Below, in pieces: positions 22,501 to 35,285 of a stretch of DNA of 64,000 bases. The stretch spans positions 1 to 64,000 of the forward strand of contig LGRX02026029.1 in NCBI GenBank assembly GCA_001247695.2, in the 5' to 3' direction. The notes under the pieces were generated by a model that did not search any database, was not told the origin of the DNA, and worked only from the letters and a program-made list of their open reading frames with translations. Made by a program: the position numbers and the translations under genes. Source of the DNA: Cymbomonas tetramitiformis. Taxonomy: Eukaryota > Chlorophyta > Pyramimonadophyceae > Pyramimonadales > Pyramimonadaceae. Numbering within the stretch: position 1 is the stretch's first letter; each line of letters opens with the position of its first letter.

Positions 22501-25500
22501 CAGCGTAATTCACTGCAGACCGGCGCCCTCTCCCATCCCGAATGAATGACTTACGTATACCCTGTCACCACCCGCTTTGTCCCAACTTGTTGCTGACAGT
22601 ACCAATCCATCATTCGCACCTGGCAGGGGTCGAGGGAAGCGATCTGTTCAGGGGTTAGGGACTGGATCTGTGCCACAGTGAGTTTTGCCATCTGCTCCTC
22701 CGACAGCAGGCGCAGATTGGACAGGAGATCCGCCTCCACCTCTGCGGTTGACATCTGTCCATCACGTGGTTCCCAGCACCACCTCCGCAATTCACACTCC
22801 GCCCAACATAGGGGCATCCCTCGTGCAGCGCCCAAAGAGCGTCTGCAATTCCGCAACACGCCAGGAACTCCCACGCGTCCACCTGTAGGGCGTAGACGCC
22901 GCAGCTTGGCGCCGCCGTAGTGCTGGGAGGGTGGAGCCGTCGGCTTGGCAACAAGGAAGAGCGCCCGCTCCCAAAGGTGGAGCTCCAATGCCTGTGAGGC
23001 ACCCGAGGCGCCAGGGCATACAGTTTTGGTGCGGCCCAAAGGCAGGGGGGCCAAAGGGGGTGGCGCGTGCACCTTAGACACCTCCTCTTTCTTCTTCAGG
23101 TCATCGCGCACAGCTTGAACAATGGCGGCAGCATCAGGCGACAGGCCGGCCACGATGGCGTCCGGCAGGGCACCGAGGATCTCCGGGGAGAGCGCCATCA
23201 TGATCCCGGCCGGCAGCGCCTGGATCTGCTCCGCGGAGAGTTGGGCAAATGTCGCCGCGGTGATGGCCGCGAGCTGCTCCTCTGACAGCACTGACAGGTG
23301 ACCCACCGGCAGAGCCGCCAGCTGCGGTGCTCCCCTCCCCATCCACACCCCACCTCAGGTGGCTAGCCCTCCATTCTTGGCTCCCCACCTTTGCCTTTTG
23401 ATAATCCCTGAAGGTCCACCGGTAGCGCCCACTGAGGAGGAGACCCCGCGTCCCTCAACCCTAACCCATTGGCAGGGGAGAAGACAGCAGACTGAGGGCC
23501 GTGTTCTGCATAGGCTGGAGATGATGAAGCGACAGGTCGCCAGCAGTGAGGGGGGAGGGGGCGGCACACAGGCGGGCCAAGGGAATGTGCGCTCATCGGA
23601 GGCGGGCCAGGGCACGAGGCAGAGAGGGAGAGCCGTCGCAGTGTTTGGTGCTCGCCGGACCTGGGCAGGAGTGAGGCTGGCGATCTGCTCCGGCGTCAGG
23701 TTGGACAGCTGTTGCCGCGTCATGCTCTCCAGGACGCTCAGGGGCCAGCTGGCCACTGCGGTGCTGTCGCATGTTTTCACTACGATGGCTGCCTGCTCGC
23801 AGCGCCCCAGCACTCCCGCCCCGGCGCTCCCGGGTCACGCAGACCTCCCCTCCCCGCTGGGCGGGGCCTATGAAAAGCGCCCCGGGAGCGGAGCGGGGGT
23901 GCTCTCAGGAGCAGCTCCCAATGAGAAGGCTGTGCGGCGAAGAAGGAGCACCTTGAAGTTGGCCTGAATGTCCGCCGGCAGTGCGGCGATCACCTCCGGC
24001 TTGAGCGCTGCGAGCTGGGCAGCGCTGAGCATCTCCGTTGGGGCCGCCAGGTTGGCAATGTGCGAGGCCGGCAGGCTCGCCAGGATTTCCGGAGAGATCT
24101 TGGCAATTTGCGCAGCTGTGAGCGCTGCCATCACCTCTGTACATGAGAAGGGGGGAAGGGTGCACCCAATGTACCTCCTGATCAATGCCTTGTCGGCACC
24201 TCTGGCATGTGCACCCCAGGCGGTGATCTGAGGCCCCATCGATATTGGACGGACGAGATTGCAGCAGGAGCTTGTTCAGCCGCACTCAGGGCAACCCGTC
24301 TGTGTGACTCAATGAGGTGACCAGGGAAGACGGGGCTTCGACCAGGGGGGGAACACACCTGGCGCGAGTGCCTGCAGCTGCTCTGCAGTGAAAGAGGCAA
24401 TCTGCGCCGGCGTGAGCACTTGCACCTGCTCGATGCTGAGCATGGCGATGTGCTTCGGGTCCCAGGAGGCGATGTCTGCCGGGGCCGCGAGCTTCACGGT
24501 GCGTGCCGCCTCCAGTGCCGCCCGCTTGTCCGGCGGGAGTGACGCAATCAGCTCCGGGGAGATGAAGGCGAGCTGCGCGGCCGTGAGCGCAGCCAAAGCC
24601 TCCGTCGACATTGCGCCTGCCCTCACCGCCCGCCCAAGTCCCCGCAGAGCGCCCCTCTCTCACTTGCACGCAAATCCCATCCTGCCAACGTGGCGCCATC
24701 AGCGGACGGCTGTGAGGCTCAGTTCCGCGGGCAGGCCTCGCATGAGCCGCGTCAAAGACGCGCCGCCTGCGGAGCCACTCTGTGACCGGGGTGCACAGCA
24801 GCCGAGCCATCGACCACCTGTGCCACTTGCTGCGGCTCTGTCCCACAGCCATCGCAACTCCCGAGCGCTTCGGCAGCGCTCAGGAAAGGCTGCTGGGCGG
24901 TCCTTGCCAGCGCAGGATGCGCGCCCGCTGCTGCAATGGTGGATGCGTGTTCTGGGATCGTGGCAGGGGAACGCCAGTGGTCAAGGGCGGCGTTACCGAG
25001 CTGTGCTGCGCTGAGGTTGCCGACCACCTGCGGTGAGAGCTCCTTGACCTGCCAAGAGTCCACTCAAACCCCATATCAGCCCCCCTTGACCGCCGGCGAG
25101 ACGCTGCAGGCCAGCGCCGGATGACTGCGTCCCAGCAGCCCTCACGATTCACCACAGCCTGCTTAGCGTGGCGCAGCCAGGCAAAGCTGGGTAAAGAGCG
25201 GTGTCCCAGACCATGGCAGCGCCGTCTTCGATTGGCCTCCGTCCCCACGAAGGTACCTAAAGGTGAATGAAGGGGGGCGAGGCAGGCATGCCAGCAGGGG
25301 GTGGAGGGAGGCGGTTGTTGTGACGAGGGGATCAGACGGATGTGGCAGGGATATGGTGATGCAGATGTGCCCGCAAGGGGTGTGGCAGGCACTGCAGCAG
25401 GTACGGTAGGGTGGCCCCGGGGCAAGGGGATTAAGACAGGTGCGGCAAACAGGGGGCAAGGCGAGAAATGAGGCAGAGCGAGGGGAGGGGGCAGAGCGAG

Positions 25501-28500
25501 GAGCTGGGGGGAGCAGAGAGTGGCACCTGATCAGCGGAGAGCGCGGCGATGCGATCCGGCCCGAGCACAGCCACCTGGGCAGGGGTGAGCTCGGCAAGCT
25601 GCTGCGGCGCCAGGGAGGCCACTTGCAGGGAGGTGAGGTTGGCCACCTTGGAGGTGTCCATGGCGCCAATGTGGTCCGGCATGGTCATGACCACCTTCTT
25701 CACAGCGTTGAAGTACGCCTTCGCCTCCGGGCTCCAGGAGGCCGTCTGATCCCCGGTGACCGCCGCGATCTGCTCCGCCTCCATGGACTGTCCGGCCAAC
25801 CCGCAGCCGACCCATCAAACATTTATGACCAGGCCACACGTGCTCTTGAGCGTCGGCTTCTCCAGGACTCTTACTCCGATCGCGTAGGGCAGACAAGGGG
25901 AGACAGGCCCGCCGCAGCTGCCCGGCGAGGTGGCATCTGTCTCCGCGCTACTACGAGCGTGCGACCTGCAGAAGCTTCTGCCCGGCTTCGGGGCTGTTGC
26001 CAACCTAAATGTGTGCCTGAAACTGAAAAGCTGAGAAAGGGCTTTGCGGTGACCGGCGGGAAGTGAGCCGCCCGGTGCAAGGCCGCGGGGCTCGTGAACC
26101 GGCCCACGTTGCGAGATCCGTGATGCTTTGATCGGAATCGACGAGTTTCGGGGCGAGGCGCGCCGGGATGTTGAGAGACTAACCAAGTGCGAACTCAGGA
26201 TGGGACCTCGGGTTCTGTCTGAATTAATGAACTCGATCGTGCGAAAACAGGTACTGTCCCTGAGTTGTTCAAGATCTTTACGTTCGTCGTCATTATAAAA
26301 GGTGCAGTGAAATGTTACAACCGAAAGCGAAAGCGAAACTGCGCTAAAGAGATTTGATCCTCCAGGCCGCCATCCACGAAGCCAATTGCTGATTTTTACG
26401 GGTGCGAAAAAGGGGGGTGTGGCAGGGAGGACCTTCAGATTCTCGGGGTTGCAGAGCGCCTGGGCCTGCTCGGCGGTGAGGCCGGCGATCTGCTCCGCGG
26501 AGAGCGCCATGATCTGCTCTGGCAGCAGCCCGTGGAAGAAGTCCACGGGCAGAGCTCGCAGCTGCTCCACCGACAGCCCGGCAAGCTGTTCCGCCTCCAG
26601 CGCCTGATGGAAAGCTCACATTGACGATCAATTAGTTATTCGGTCAGTTCGTGAGTCCGCCGGTCCGTTTGTCAGGCAGAACGGCACGCTAGTAGGCAGG
26701 CAGTCCGGCAAGGCAGGCGGATGGGCATGCAGGCGAGTCCGTGCGCCGCCGGCGGGCAAGCCGCAAGTCATTCCAGCGATTCACAACGAGCTGCCAAAAC
26801 CTCAGAGAACAGCACAGTGAGTACACTCGCCCGCCGCGATGTGAACAGTGAGTACACTTGCCCACCGCGATGTGAACAGTGAGTACACTCGCCCACCGCG
26901 ATGTGAACAGTGAGTACACACCCGCTGTGATGTGAACAGTGAATACACTCACCCACCGCAATGTGAACAGCGAGTACACACCCGCCGTGATGTGAACAGT
27001 GAGTACACTCACCCACCGTGATGTGAACAGTGAGAACACTTGCCCACAGCAATGTGAACAGTGAGTACACTCACTCGCCGTGATGCAACAGTGAGTACAC
27101 TCACCCGCCCGTGAACAGTGAGTGCACTCACCCGCCGTGACGTGAACAGTGAGTACACTCACCCACCGCAATGTGAACAGTGAGTACATTCGCCCACCGC
27201 GATGTGAACAGTGAGTACACCCGCCCACCGCGATGTGAACAGTGAGTACACTCACCCACCGTGATGTGAATAGTGAGAACACTCAGGCCCGTGCTTAAAT
27301 CTGGTTTTGTGATTTTGTGATTACGCGATGCGACCTACTCCGTCGCGCGTCGCGTAGCACCTGACCAGATTTAAGGATGAATAATTCGGCTGTCTGCGAC
27401 TGTCTGCACGACGTTCCCTGCATACGTGGTGTCCGACGTGGTTACGTTTCATTATATCTGGAATGTGTATAATAGGGCGGTATAAAAATAAACACACAAG
27501 TTTCTGAAACTAAAAGGGGCTGGGTCAGAAAAAGGGGGAGAAAGGGGGAAAGGGGGAAATGTGGGGAGTGGTAAGGAGGGGGTGAGGGGGTGGGGGGGAG
27601 GTAAGGGGGAAATGTGGGGGGATGGACTGATGAAATGGGGTTGAGAAATGGGGAGGGATTGGGTAGGGGGAGGGCACACAAAGTGGAGGGGTGGGGGTAA
27701 GGGGGAAAGGGGGGATGCGGGACGGATGAAATGGGGAGAAATGGGAGGAATTGGGTAGGGAGGGGGAGGTACATGGTTGGGGGGGGAAAAAAGGGGGGTT
27801 GACGGGGAGACAAAAAAAGGAGAACCAAAAGGTGGGGGTGGAGAGATCTGTATTTTATACATAAATTTTTAAATATTCTTATCCAAAGATCTCTGATCTG
27901 TCGAAGGCGTCGCACCTGCCTACGTGGAGCGTAAACATGCGTCGCATATCCAAGGAGCGTCCATTTATTTTATCCACGACTTGATCTGACGAAAAGCTTT
28001 CAAAATTTGCCTACGTGGAACCTAAAAACGCGATGCAAGGGCGTAGCGTCGCGGAGATGTTGGCCAAAACATCTCTGCGTAGCGGGTTACGCAAAACATG
28101 TTTGTCCAAACATCTCCGCGACGCGACGGTTTTGTCGCACCTGTGCATAGCGTTTTACAGTTTTCCAACCAATCAAATCGCTGTGATCAAAAGTTACGCG
28201 ACGCGACGAAATGGCATTTTCCCCAAACCAGATTTAAGGACGGGACTCGCCCACCGCGATGTGAATAGTGAGTACACTCGCCCGCCATGATGTGAACAGT
28301 GAGTACACTCGCCCGCCGTGATGTGAACAGTGAGTACATTCACCCACCGTGATGTGAACAGTGAGAACACTCACCCGCCGTGATGTGAACAGTGAGAACA
28401 CTCGCTCGCCGTGACGTGAACAGCGAGTACTTTCACCCGCCATGATGTGAACAGTGAGTACACTCACCCACCGAGATGTGAACAGCAAGTACACTCACTG

Positions 28501-31500
28501 ACCGTGATCTGAACAGTGAGTACACTCGCTCGCCGTGACGTGAACAGCGAGTACTTTCGCCCGCCGTGATGTGAACAGTGAGTACACTCACCCACCGAGA
28601 TGTGAACAGCGAGTACACCACCACCGTGATGTGAACAGTGAGTACACTCTCCGTGAGTGTCATGAACAGTGTCCACTCACCGTGATGAGTGACCACTCGC
28701 CACGTGACGTTCACCCACCGTGCGATGTGAACACCGCGTGAGTACACTCGCCAGCCGTGATGTGAACAGTGAGTATACTCGCCCGCCGTGACGTGAACAG
28801 CTAGTACACTCACTCACCGTGATGTGAACAGTGAGTACACTCGCCCGCCCACATTGGTCCCATGGAATCTACCCGACCCGGGGGGCGTTTTGTGCCTCGC
28901 TCGCACGGGCCGCATAGGGAATATTAATCGAGAGCATCGTATCAGAAGGGGTAGAGAGCCATGGGAGAGACTGGTGGGAGAAGAGGGGGTAAATGCGAAG
29001 AGAACGGGAGAGAGCAAAGGAGAGTTACTATACCGCAAGATACCTGGATATGACACAGCTTGGATGTGAGAAGCAAATCAGGAGCAGGGCGGGGCCGTGA
29101 CAAGATACCACCAACTCATACATATTCTTAACCCAGATGCAAGGCAGCTGATATGATGTGACCGAACATCGCCCAACAATAGTTGGTCCCAGGGATACGA
29201 AGTAAGCGGACCCTGCTGGCATGCTCCCCAATGGCTCCCGGTCGATGGATGGGACCCACTGGTCCATGGTTATGTCATGAATGCAGTCTCACCACACGGC
29301 ATGGACACCCTATGGCAAAAAACTAATCAGTAAGATGCCACCGACACACTGAACGGCATGAGATCAGCCGACAAAAGCCAGCCCACCATCATCCCAGTGG
29401 ATGTGAGAAGCAAATCAGGAGCAGGGCGGGGCCGTGACAAGATACCACCAACTCATACATATTCTCAACCCAGATGCAAAGCCGCATGGAAAGATGATAC
29501 GATGTGACCGACCATCGCCCAACAATCGTTGGTTCCTGGGTTACGGAGTAAGCGGACCCTGCTGGCATGCCCCCCAGTGGCTCACGGTCGATGGATGGGA
29601 CCCGTTGGTCCATGATTATGCCACGAATGCAGTCACACCACACAGCATGGACACCCCATGTCAAAAAAGGAAACATGCGGGCACCTAAGTGCTCCCCACA
29701 AAAATCAAGGGAAAATACAGAACGTGGACTTCACCACCCTCTGCCCCTCCTTGCAGCAAAGGCAGACGAATCCACCGAGCTCTCCAAGAGGCAGCGCCCG
29801 CCAAAATGGCACCACGGGGGCAACCGCCTCCCAAAACCAACTTTCACCCAGCGGCTGTCCCCGTTCACAGCGACGCGCCAGTACCTCAGATCCGGTCTTG
29901 GAACAGGAGTCCCCCGGCACGTGGAATAACCATAAAGCACTGGACACAGAGAGGGAGTAAGCGTCAGACGAATCCAAGACACTCCCAAAGAGCGAGCCGC
30001 AGAAGAATCCCCGACGCCCTCAAAGAGGCAGTACCCGCCAGAAAGGTACCACAGGGACAGCTACAAGACACACTGAACGGCATGAGATCGGCCAACAAAA
30101 GCCAGCCAACCATCATCCCAGTGGATGTGAGAAGCAAATCAAGAGCAGGGCGGGGCCGTGACAAGTTACCACCAACTCATGCATATTCCCAACCCAGATG
30201 CAAAGCAGCATGGAAAGATGATACGATGTGACCGATCGTCGCCACTGTTGGTCTCTGGGTTACGGAGTAAGCGGACCCTGCTGGCATGCCCCCCAGTGGC
30301 TCACGGTCGATGGATGGGACCCGTTGGGCAAAACCACACACACACACACACACACACACTGAACCAAAAGCAGACAGGCCCATAGATGTCCCGAGATGCA
30401 GATCGCACTCTCATCTTTGACAAAACTCGCGAGGGTCGGAACATCTGGCACACTGCGTGATATGCGAGGGGAATAGTCTGGCTAAGCAAGAACAAGCATA
30501 GTCCTTGAGTCCGTGACGAAACCCAGAAAAAACCTGCCCAAGATCCGCTTTTAACCGTGGCAACGTGAGCAATGGCAATACAAAGCAAGGAGAAAATACA
30601 GAAACCAGCAAGACAACGTTTGCGAGACTTCGAAAGACGATGTATAAGGCATGCTTCCCATTTCCCACAGCGGAGGGGGGAAGGATGCTCAAGATTGTTC
30701 TGTGAGACGAGAGAAAAATGCGCACCACCAACGGTCCAGGCGGAACGTGTTTCTCACGGGAGGGAGATGAGGCACTGACGATTGGATCTGCCGAGATCGG
30801 CGAGCCAGACTGGCTGAGATGTCGTCAAGAGATGTGAGGGGTGTGCTCGACAGAACCAAACGCAGAGCACGGCATGCGCTTGCAGGTGCTGGCAACAAGC
30901 GCGACACCCGGAAGCACCTTGAGGGTGACTGCGGACATGCCGGCAACCGGGAAGCACCTTGAGGGTGACTGCGGACATGCCGGAAACCGGGAAGCACCTT
31001 GAGGGTGACTGCGGACATGCCGGCAATCTTCTCGGGCGCCCATGAACACACTGCCACGGAAGATCCCTGCGGAGAGTTTGGCGCCCTCTAAGTATCAGAC
31101 GGCGAAAGAAGCAGAGCTACTTTGCGCCAGGTGGCTCAGCTTAGGCTGCCAAGCTGTTCTGAGCCGCCTCCGTGATGCGCTCGTGTGTGTTGAAGCGAGC
31201 AGCGAGCGCTTCTACTCAACGTCGACATAACAAGGAGTCAAGGAATACACGATGCTTCGATGGCTGCCCGAAATGAGTTGCTGCCCAGGAACTGCGGCAG
31301 CGCAGACCCACCTTAATATCTTCGCATGTCTGCCAATTTTGGGCTTCAGCAGGAGATAGCTTAATCTTCTGAGGCTGCGTGACCGCTGTGATCTGTTTGT
31401 AAGTCAACGCCGCTACCTGGTCCGGCTTAAGCGCCTTGACCTGCGCCCACAACGCATCGTTTCTAGACCTCAGAAAGTAAGGGTATGATCGCGACCTGTG

Positions 31501-32699
31501 AAATCCAGAAAAAAGCCACGTGCCCGCGTGTTGCACAAAAAAGCTGGCCGCGTGTTGCACAACGCGACTTGCGACCGCCGCGTGTTGCACAACGCGACTT
31601 GCGACCGAAGTATGGAGTCCCTATTTCTAGCAACTGTGGGTATACTGATGTGACTTGATACACCCTCCAGGGGAATCGCCTGGGCGAAAGCTAAGAAACA
31701 CAAGGACGCCAGTTGTGTCACAAAACGACAAGGTGATCATTCTGTGACGAATAAAAGAGAGATGGAACGATTTTAGAGCAGTTCTAACGCATCCATCAAC
31801 TGCAAAGGTGCCCCATAAATACTCAAATAGGTTGTAGCAGCAACGGCTGCTTGAGGGTGACAGCGTCAGTTGACGTTTGCAAGTGGCGCACCTGGTCGGG
31901 AGTGAGAGAGGCCATTCTTTCCGCGGGCACAGCGCGCAGCTTGGGACGAAGGATAGAGGACAAGTCCTCGGGTTTGACGATGCCAACGAGGGAAGGCATG
32001 AGTAGAAGCTGACCAACGCTCCATTGCTTCTTGGCCACGACAGGATCGGCGGAAGGATGCACCCCGCCAGGAAGCACCATCTCGTACACCTTTTCGTCCT
32101 CTGAGGCCCGCGCCAATAGCAAAGAGGCCATTAGAAAATGGGACTAATCTAGGAACTTTGATTGTAAAATCTTTTGTGAACCTTGTGAGTGATCCTTGGG
32201 GGAAGTTGGGCTCCCCGTGTGCAACCTCTACATATTGCACTGGCAGCAGTTCACAATCGAGCGCCATCACTGGCGTCGGCCAAAAAGTGGGGAAGGGAAC
32301 CCGAGTCCAAGGCAACGTGGCACCAGTCATCTGTACGCCCGTATTTTTGTTTCCCCTGGTTCCACTTTAAACGTTCCAAAGGAGTGGAGGAAATATATAC
32401 ACAAAAAACTCCTCAAAGAAGTGAGGGAAATATATACAAAAAAAAGTGAGTTTACAAAAAGGTGCAAGACAGCGATCAAAGATCGGCATCTTCACATAGC
32501 TGCGAGGAAATCCCAAAATGAAGCGACAAATAAAGTCAGAGTAGAGCACGCTTTTCGGCAAAGATCGTGTAAGGAGACAACAAGAATGCGAACAGGCGCC
32601 ACCTGCTTGATACATGTTGATCATTTTGGGACGGAAACCCATAGCTGGAGCCCTTGGAATCTCATCCTCATCGATATCCTCGACCATCATGTCTCCCAT
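19536..32699 (-). CDS. Octapeptide-repeat protein, 18 exons, about 867 residues
   Basis: Exons, 5' to 3' on the minus strand: 32699-32603, 32100-31892, 31440-31312, 26603-26433, 25787-25527, 25048-24997, 24616-24359, 24136-23952, 23792-23661, 23321-23073, 22754-22620, 22219-22124 (GC donor), 21474-21379, 21094-20980, 20667-20615, 20483-20385, 20176-20080, 19705-19536. The lengths sum to 2604 nt and every junction keeps frame. After an acidic N-terminus (MGDMMVEDIDEDE), exons 2-16 are dominated by an 8-residue repeat, [LIM]-[ST]-[PA]-x-Q-[IVL]-A-x, as in LTPEQIAALTPAQ. The last two exons form a Lys/Glu coiled coil. No membrane segment or signal peptide is seen. The repeat recalls octapeptide repeats in large bacterial surface proteins, and the fold is probably an all-helical scaffold; function is unknown. 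ATG at 32699 is preceded by open frame to an acceptor at 32734, so an upstream exon is possible. Confidence 0.8.
21876..22070. repeat. 17-18 bp minisatellite in an intron
   Basis: About ten copies of a unit reading TGTCCCAGTATTATAAA in the intron between exons 12 and 13 of the octapeptide-repeat gene. Confidence 0.85.
26815..27284. repeat. 31-bp satellite, first block
   Basis: About 15 copies of a unit reading GTGAACAGTGAGTACACTCG then CCCACCGCGAT, in the 4.7-kb third intron of the octapeptide-repeat gene. It is continuous with the block at 28245-28855 apart from one inserted transposon. Confidence 0.9.
27285..28244. mobile_element. 960-bp DNA transposon inserted in the 31-bp satellite
   Basis: The ends read CCCGTGCTTAAATCTGG and, inverted, CCCGTCCTTAAATCTGG. 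The satellite word ACTC is repeated on both sides (27281-27284 and 28245-28248), and the satellite resumes exactly where it stopped, which defines the insertion and suggests a 4-bp target duplication. No transposase is present. The interior holds a long G-rich purine tract and inverted copies of CGGAGATGTT-type words around 28055-28120. Confidence 0.75.
27520..27840. repeat. Polypurine G-rich tract
   Basis: About 320 bp with almost only A and G on the plus strand and dozens of G runs of 3-7. It is a strong candidate for quadruplex or triplex formation inside the 960-bp transposon. Confidence 0.8.
28245..28855. repeat. 31-bp satellite, second block
   Basis: Continuation of the satellite at 26815-27284, about 18 more divergent copies with several length variants around 28640-28740. 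Confidence 0.9.
29063..30340. repeat. Three tandem copies of a dispersed repeat
   Basis: Copies begin near 29063, 29399 and 30122 with GTGAGAAGCAAATCAGGAGC and run through conserved words such as GGACCCTGCTGGCATGC and GGTCGATGGATGGGACC. The middle copy is longest (about 720 bp) and contains a 180-codon frame rich in Lys, Pro and Arg. A fourth copy lies at 62885-63335. No terminal repeats or known protein domain were found, so the class is unknown. Confidence 0.7.
30337..30358. repeat. (CA)n microsatellite
   Basis: Eleven CA units at the end of the third copy of the dispersed repeat. A shorter (CA)n run sits at the same place in the 62.9-kb copy (63321). Confidence 0.95.
30893..31025. repeat. 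44-bp minisatellite, three copies
   Basis: Three copies of a unit containing GGAAGCACCTTGAGGGTGAC then TGCGGACATGCCGG, in intron 3 of the octapeptide-repeat gene. Confidence 0.9.
31509..31606. repeat. Short tandem repeat with GCGTGTTGCACAA
   Basis: Four GTGTTGCACAA words, the last two in 32-bp units reading CGCGTGTTGCACAACGCGAC, in intron 2 of the octapeptide-repeat gene, just upstream of exon 3. Confidence 0.7.
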
Positions 32700-32739
32700 T
32701 GTGAATATTTTACCGATCAGACTTCTCAGCAATCTGGGT

Positions 32740-35285
32740 ATGAACCTTTCCTCGGTCGGGTGGGTAGGTGGAGCCGCGGTCGAAGTGGTTTTCCTTTACT
32801 AATTACTTGTGCCACAACCCACAAGACAACCGACTGGCTTCAGCGTCATCGTCACACTGACAGGACTTCCCACATGTTGATTTTGTATAATTATAGAGAT
32901 GCGCCCACTTCCCACATGTTGAGATGTTCAGGTCGAGGTGACACAAACAAGTTTTTCCACCTCGAGCTCGACCTGCCGATGTCGTGCGCAGCGCAGGTCG
33001 CTCAGGTGTACTGTTGATCTGTAGATCGAGTGGAAGAACATGAACATGTCGATGTGTCACAGTTGAATACAGTGTCACTTGGTCTTAGAAGCTTGGTTTT
33101 CAGCAGTCGAGAGCTTCAAGCCAATCCGGACAGCCCGATCAATCCAAAATCGATCCTGACCTGCCGATTGCCAAAATCTCGTTTCGTTCACCCCCCATTT
33201 TAGACCGGAAACCTCCTCCCGTTTTCAGCTTTCCCGTTTTCGGTTTCCACCAATCAGATTCCATCAGCGAAACGAGGCGGAAAGATGGAAACGAGGAAGC
33301 GAGAGTTTACGGGTCGAGAAACCGCATCCGCACAAGGCGCTTTGAGAAATTTTCATGCGCATGTGTGACTTATTGAATATTCAATCGCAAGTTAACGCGG
33401 AACGCTTTCTCCCACGCAGCGTACCTTGCCCCGGCATCGAAAGATTGTCAAGATTATGATTGTATTACCCGTGAAGCAAATTGTTCCTTGTACCGCCGAC
33501 AATACGTATACGTTATCACACATGGCAGATATATTAGTCGAACGAATAGACGTAATATCTTCCTCAAGGCAGTTTTCTGTTTTTCTCATAATGAATTAAC
33601 GAAGTTAAGATGATTTGCCCGTGGCAATACGGGTTTCGTGGCCACTGCCCGGAAGTCCTTGTGGTCAGGACCAGAAACGCGCCTAGTCCTATGACAAAGA
33701 CCACCGCGTTTCACGATTTTTGGGGGCCGTCACGACGATATGGCCTCTAGAGGTCGTATCCCATGAACTCGTGACTATTTGGCACCTATATATTGGTTGG
33801 GTGGGGTGGTAAAGTCAGAAATCGCTATCGTCGTATATGTCGCGTTTGAATGCGGCAAAGTCAGGCACCCCGCTATGAAAATCTTGGTAGTTTTTTCAAA
33901 TTCTCAAAAAGGTGCTTAAAATGGTACCCTTACTTCATGTTTTTGTACCGATAGCATTCGGACTAAGAGCCACCTTGACCGCCGCATTCGTATCGCAACT
34001 ATAACTATATACTAATGATAAATGGGCCTTGATACGAGGTGGAGTTATTATATATACCCTCAAAATGGCTTCATCGTTACCCTGAACCCGGAAAAACATT
34101 TTTGATCCAAGCGGTAGAAAATGTTTTTTTTGTGTTTCTACATGATATGAATAGCCTGGCAATCGGTGATATGATTGTGTTATCCGGAATGGGCCCAAGT
34201 GATATTATCTTTTACTTGACACATAAATCGATTTGTGAAAAGCTCAATGTTGACCATACGAAGCATATCATGATAGTTATGCACCATTTTAAATGGGTTA
34301 CCCTGACTTTTTAGGAGTGGAAAATGCAGTTTTCCTAGGAAAGCCTTACTCGTGCATCCGTGTGTGCGTTGAGGTGTTGTGCGCATGCCCCCATTGATAA
34401 TCCACATGACGATGGCATTAAACTTTCGTTTTGGCCGTAAACTTGCACGATATAACTTCCTAGCCCCATCAGATTTGATCTAGAAGGTGGCACATGCCTC
34501 GGACACGATGGTCCTTGTGGTAAGACCACCGACTTGTTGATAATTTCAGCAAAACCATCCTCCTACATGCACACGATTAAAAGCGTCCAACTAAACGCGA
34601 CGACACCTACCCTATCATTTAGGAAATTGATTTGACACATAAAATTCATAAATAACATATGAAAACAGTAGGTTGACCACTTTGAGCATACCATGGGTTC
34701 ATAATACGCGTGGTACGGTGGTCCTTGTGGTAGGACTATGAATTTGGGTAATGGTCACTAGGGTTCGGGACCGACGACGGTCATACGCACTACTATAGGA
34801 AGTGATAGGTGACATATATGTGTGTCACGGTGCTACTTCTAGCACACCACCTAGAGACCTAGTGTGGTGACCGCCCAATCGGATCTGAACCAACGAACAA
34901 ACACCTACTCGGCTTCGGTGGAAACATAATGTTCAGGGGAAGGCATGACCATAAGTGGCAGGGCGGTTCCCGAAACACGGACAACGCATCAGCCACGGCC
35001 ACTATTGTCTACTGTAGAGTTTTCTGATACATTGCTAAAACCCTAAGCTAGCCCATCTTGGGGTCCCTGTGCACATACAGCAAAACATATATTCAATGTA
35101 CAGTAGGACCGGCATGATTAACTTCCTAGCCACTCGGAGGTTGCGGCACGGCAGTGCCTGCCCGCAGAAGTGTCACCGGGCCTGCCAAGCACAAGCCGCG
35201 GTGTTATCGCGGAATCAATCGTGGAACACATCGAGGAATCTCCGTTGCCAAGATCGCCACCCGAAGCCTCCGTAAAACTATTATT
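32740..35285. other. No supported gene; scattered short repeats
   Basis: Apart from the hairpin motif copies listed separately I see only short open frames and low-complexity sequence. A CTTCCCACATGTTGA word is duplicated near 32865 and 32909. A 273-codon plus-strand frame (32196-33017) ends here but overlaps exon 1 of the minus-strand gene and has a shadow-like composition. Confidence 0.4.
33655..34740. repeat. Hairpin motif GGTCCTTGTGGTAGGACC, three copies
   Basis: Near-palindromic copies at about 33657, 34509 and 34712. An inverted copy with nine-base arms lies at 48247-48270, where the RING/ParB gene is cut off. The recurrence at an apparent breakpoint suggests the motif marks the end of a mobile element family. 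Confidence 0.5.

Noticed and set aside
32196..33017. 273-codon plus-strand ORF
   Set aside because: It crosses the first exon of the octapeptide-repeat gene on the other strand, has His/Thr/Arg-rich shadow-like composition and no domain.
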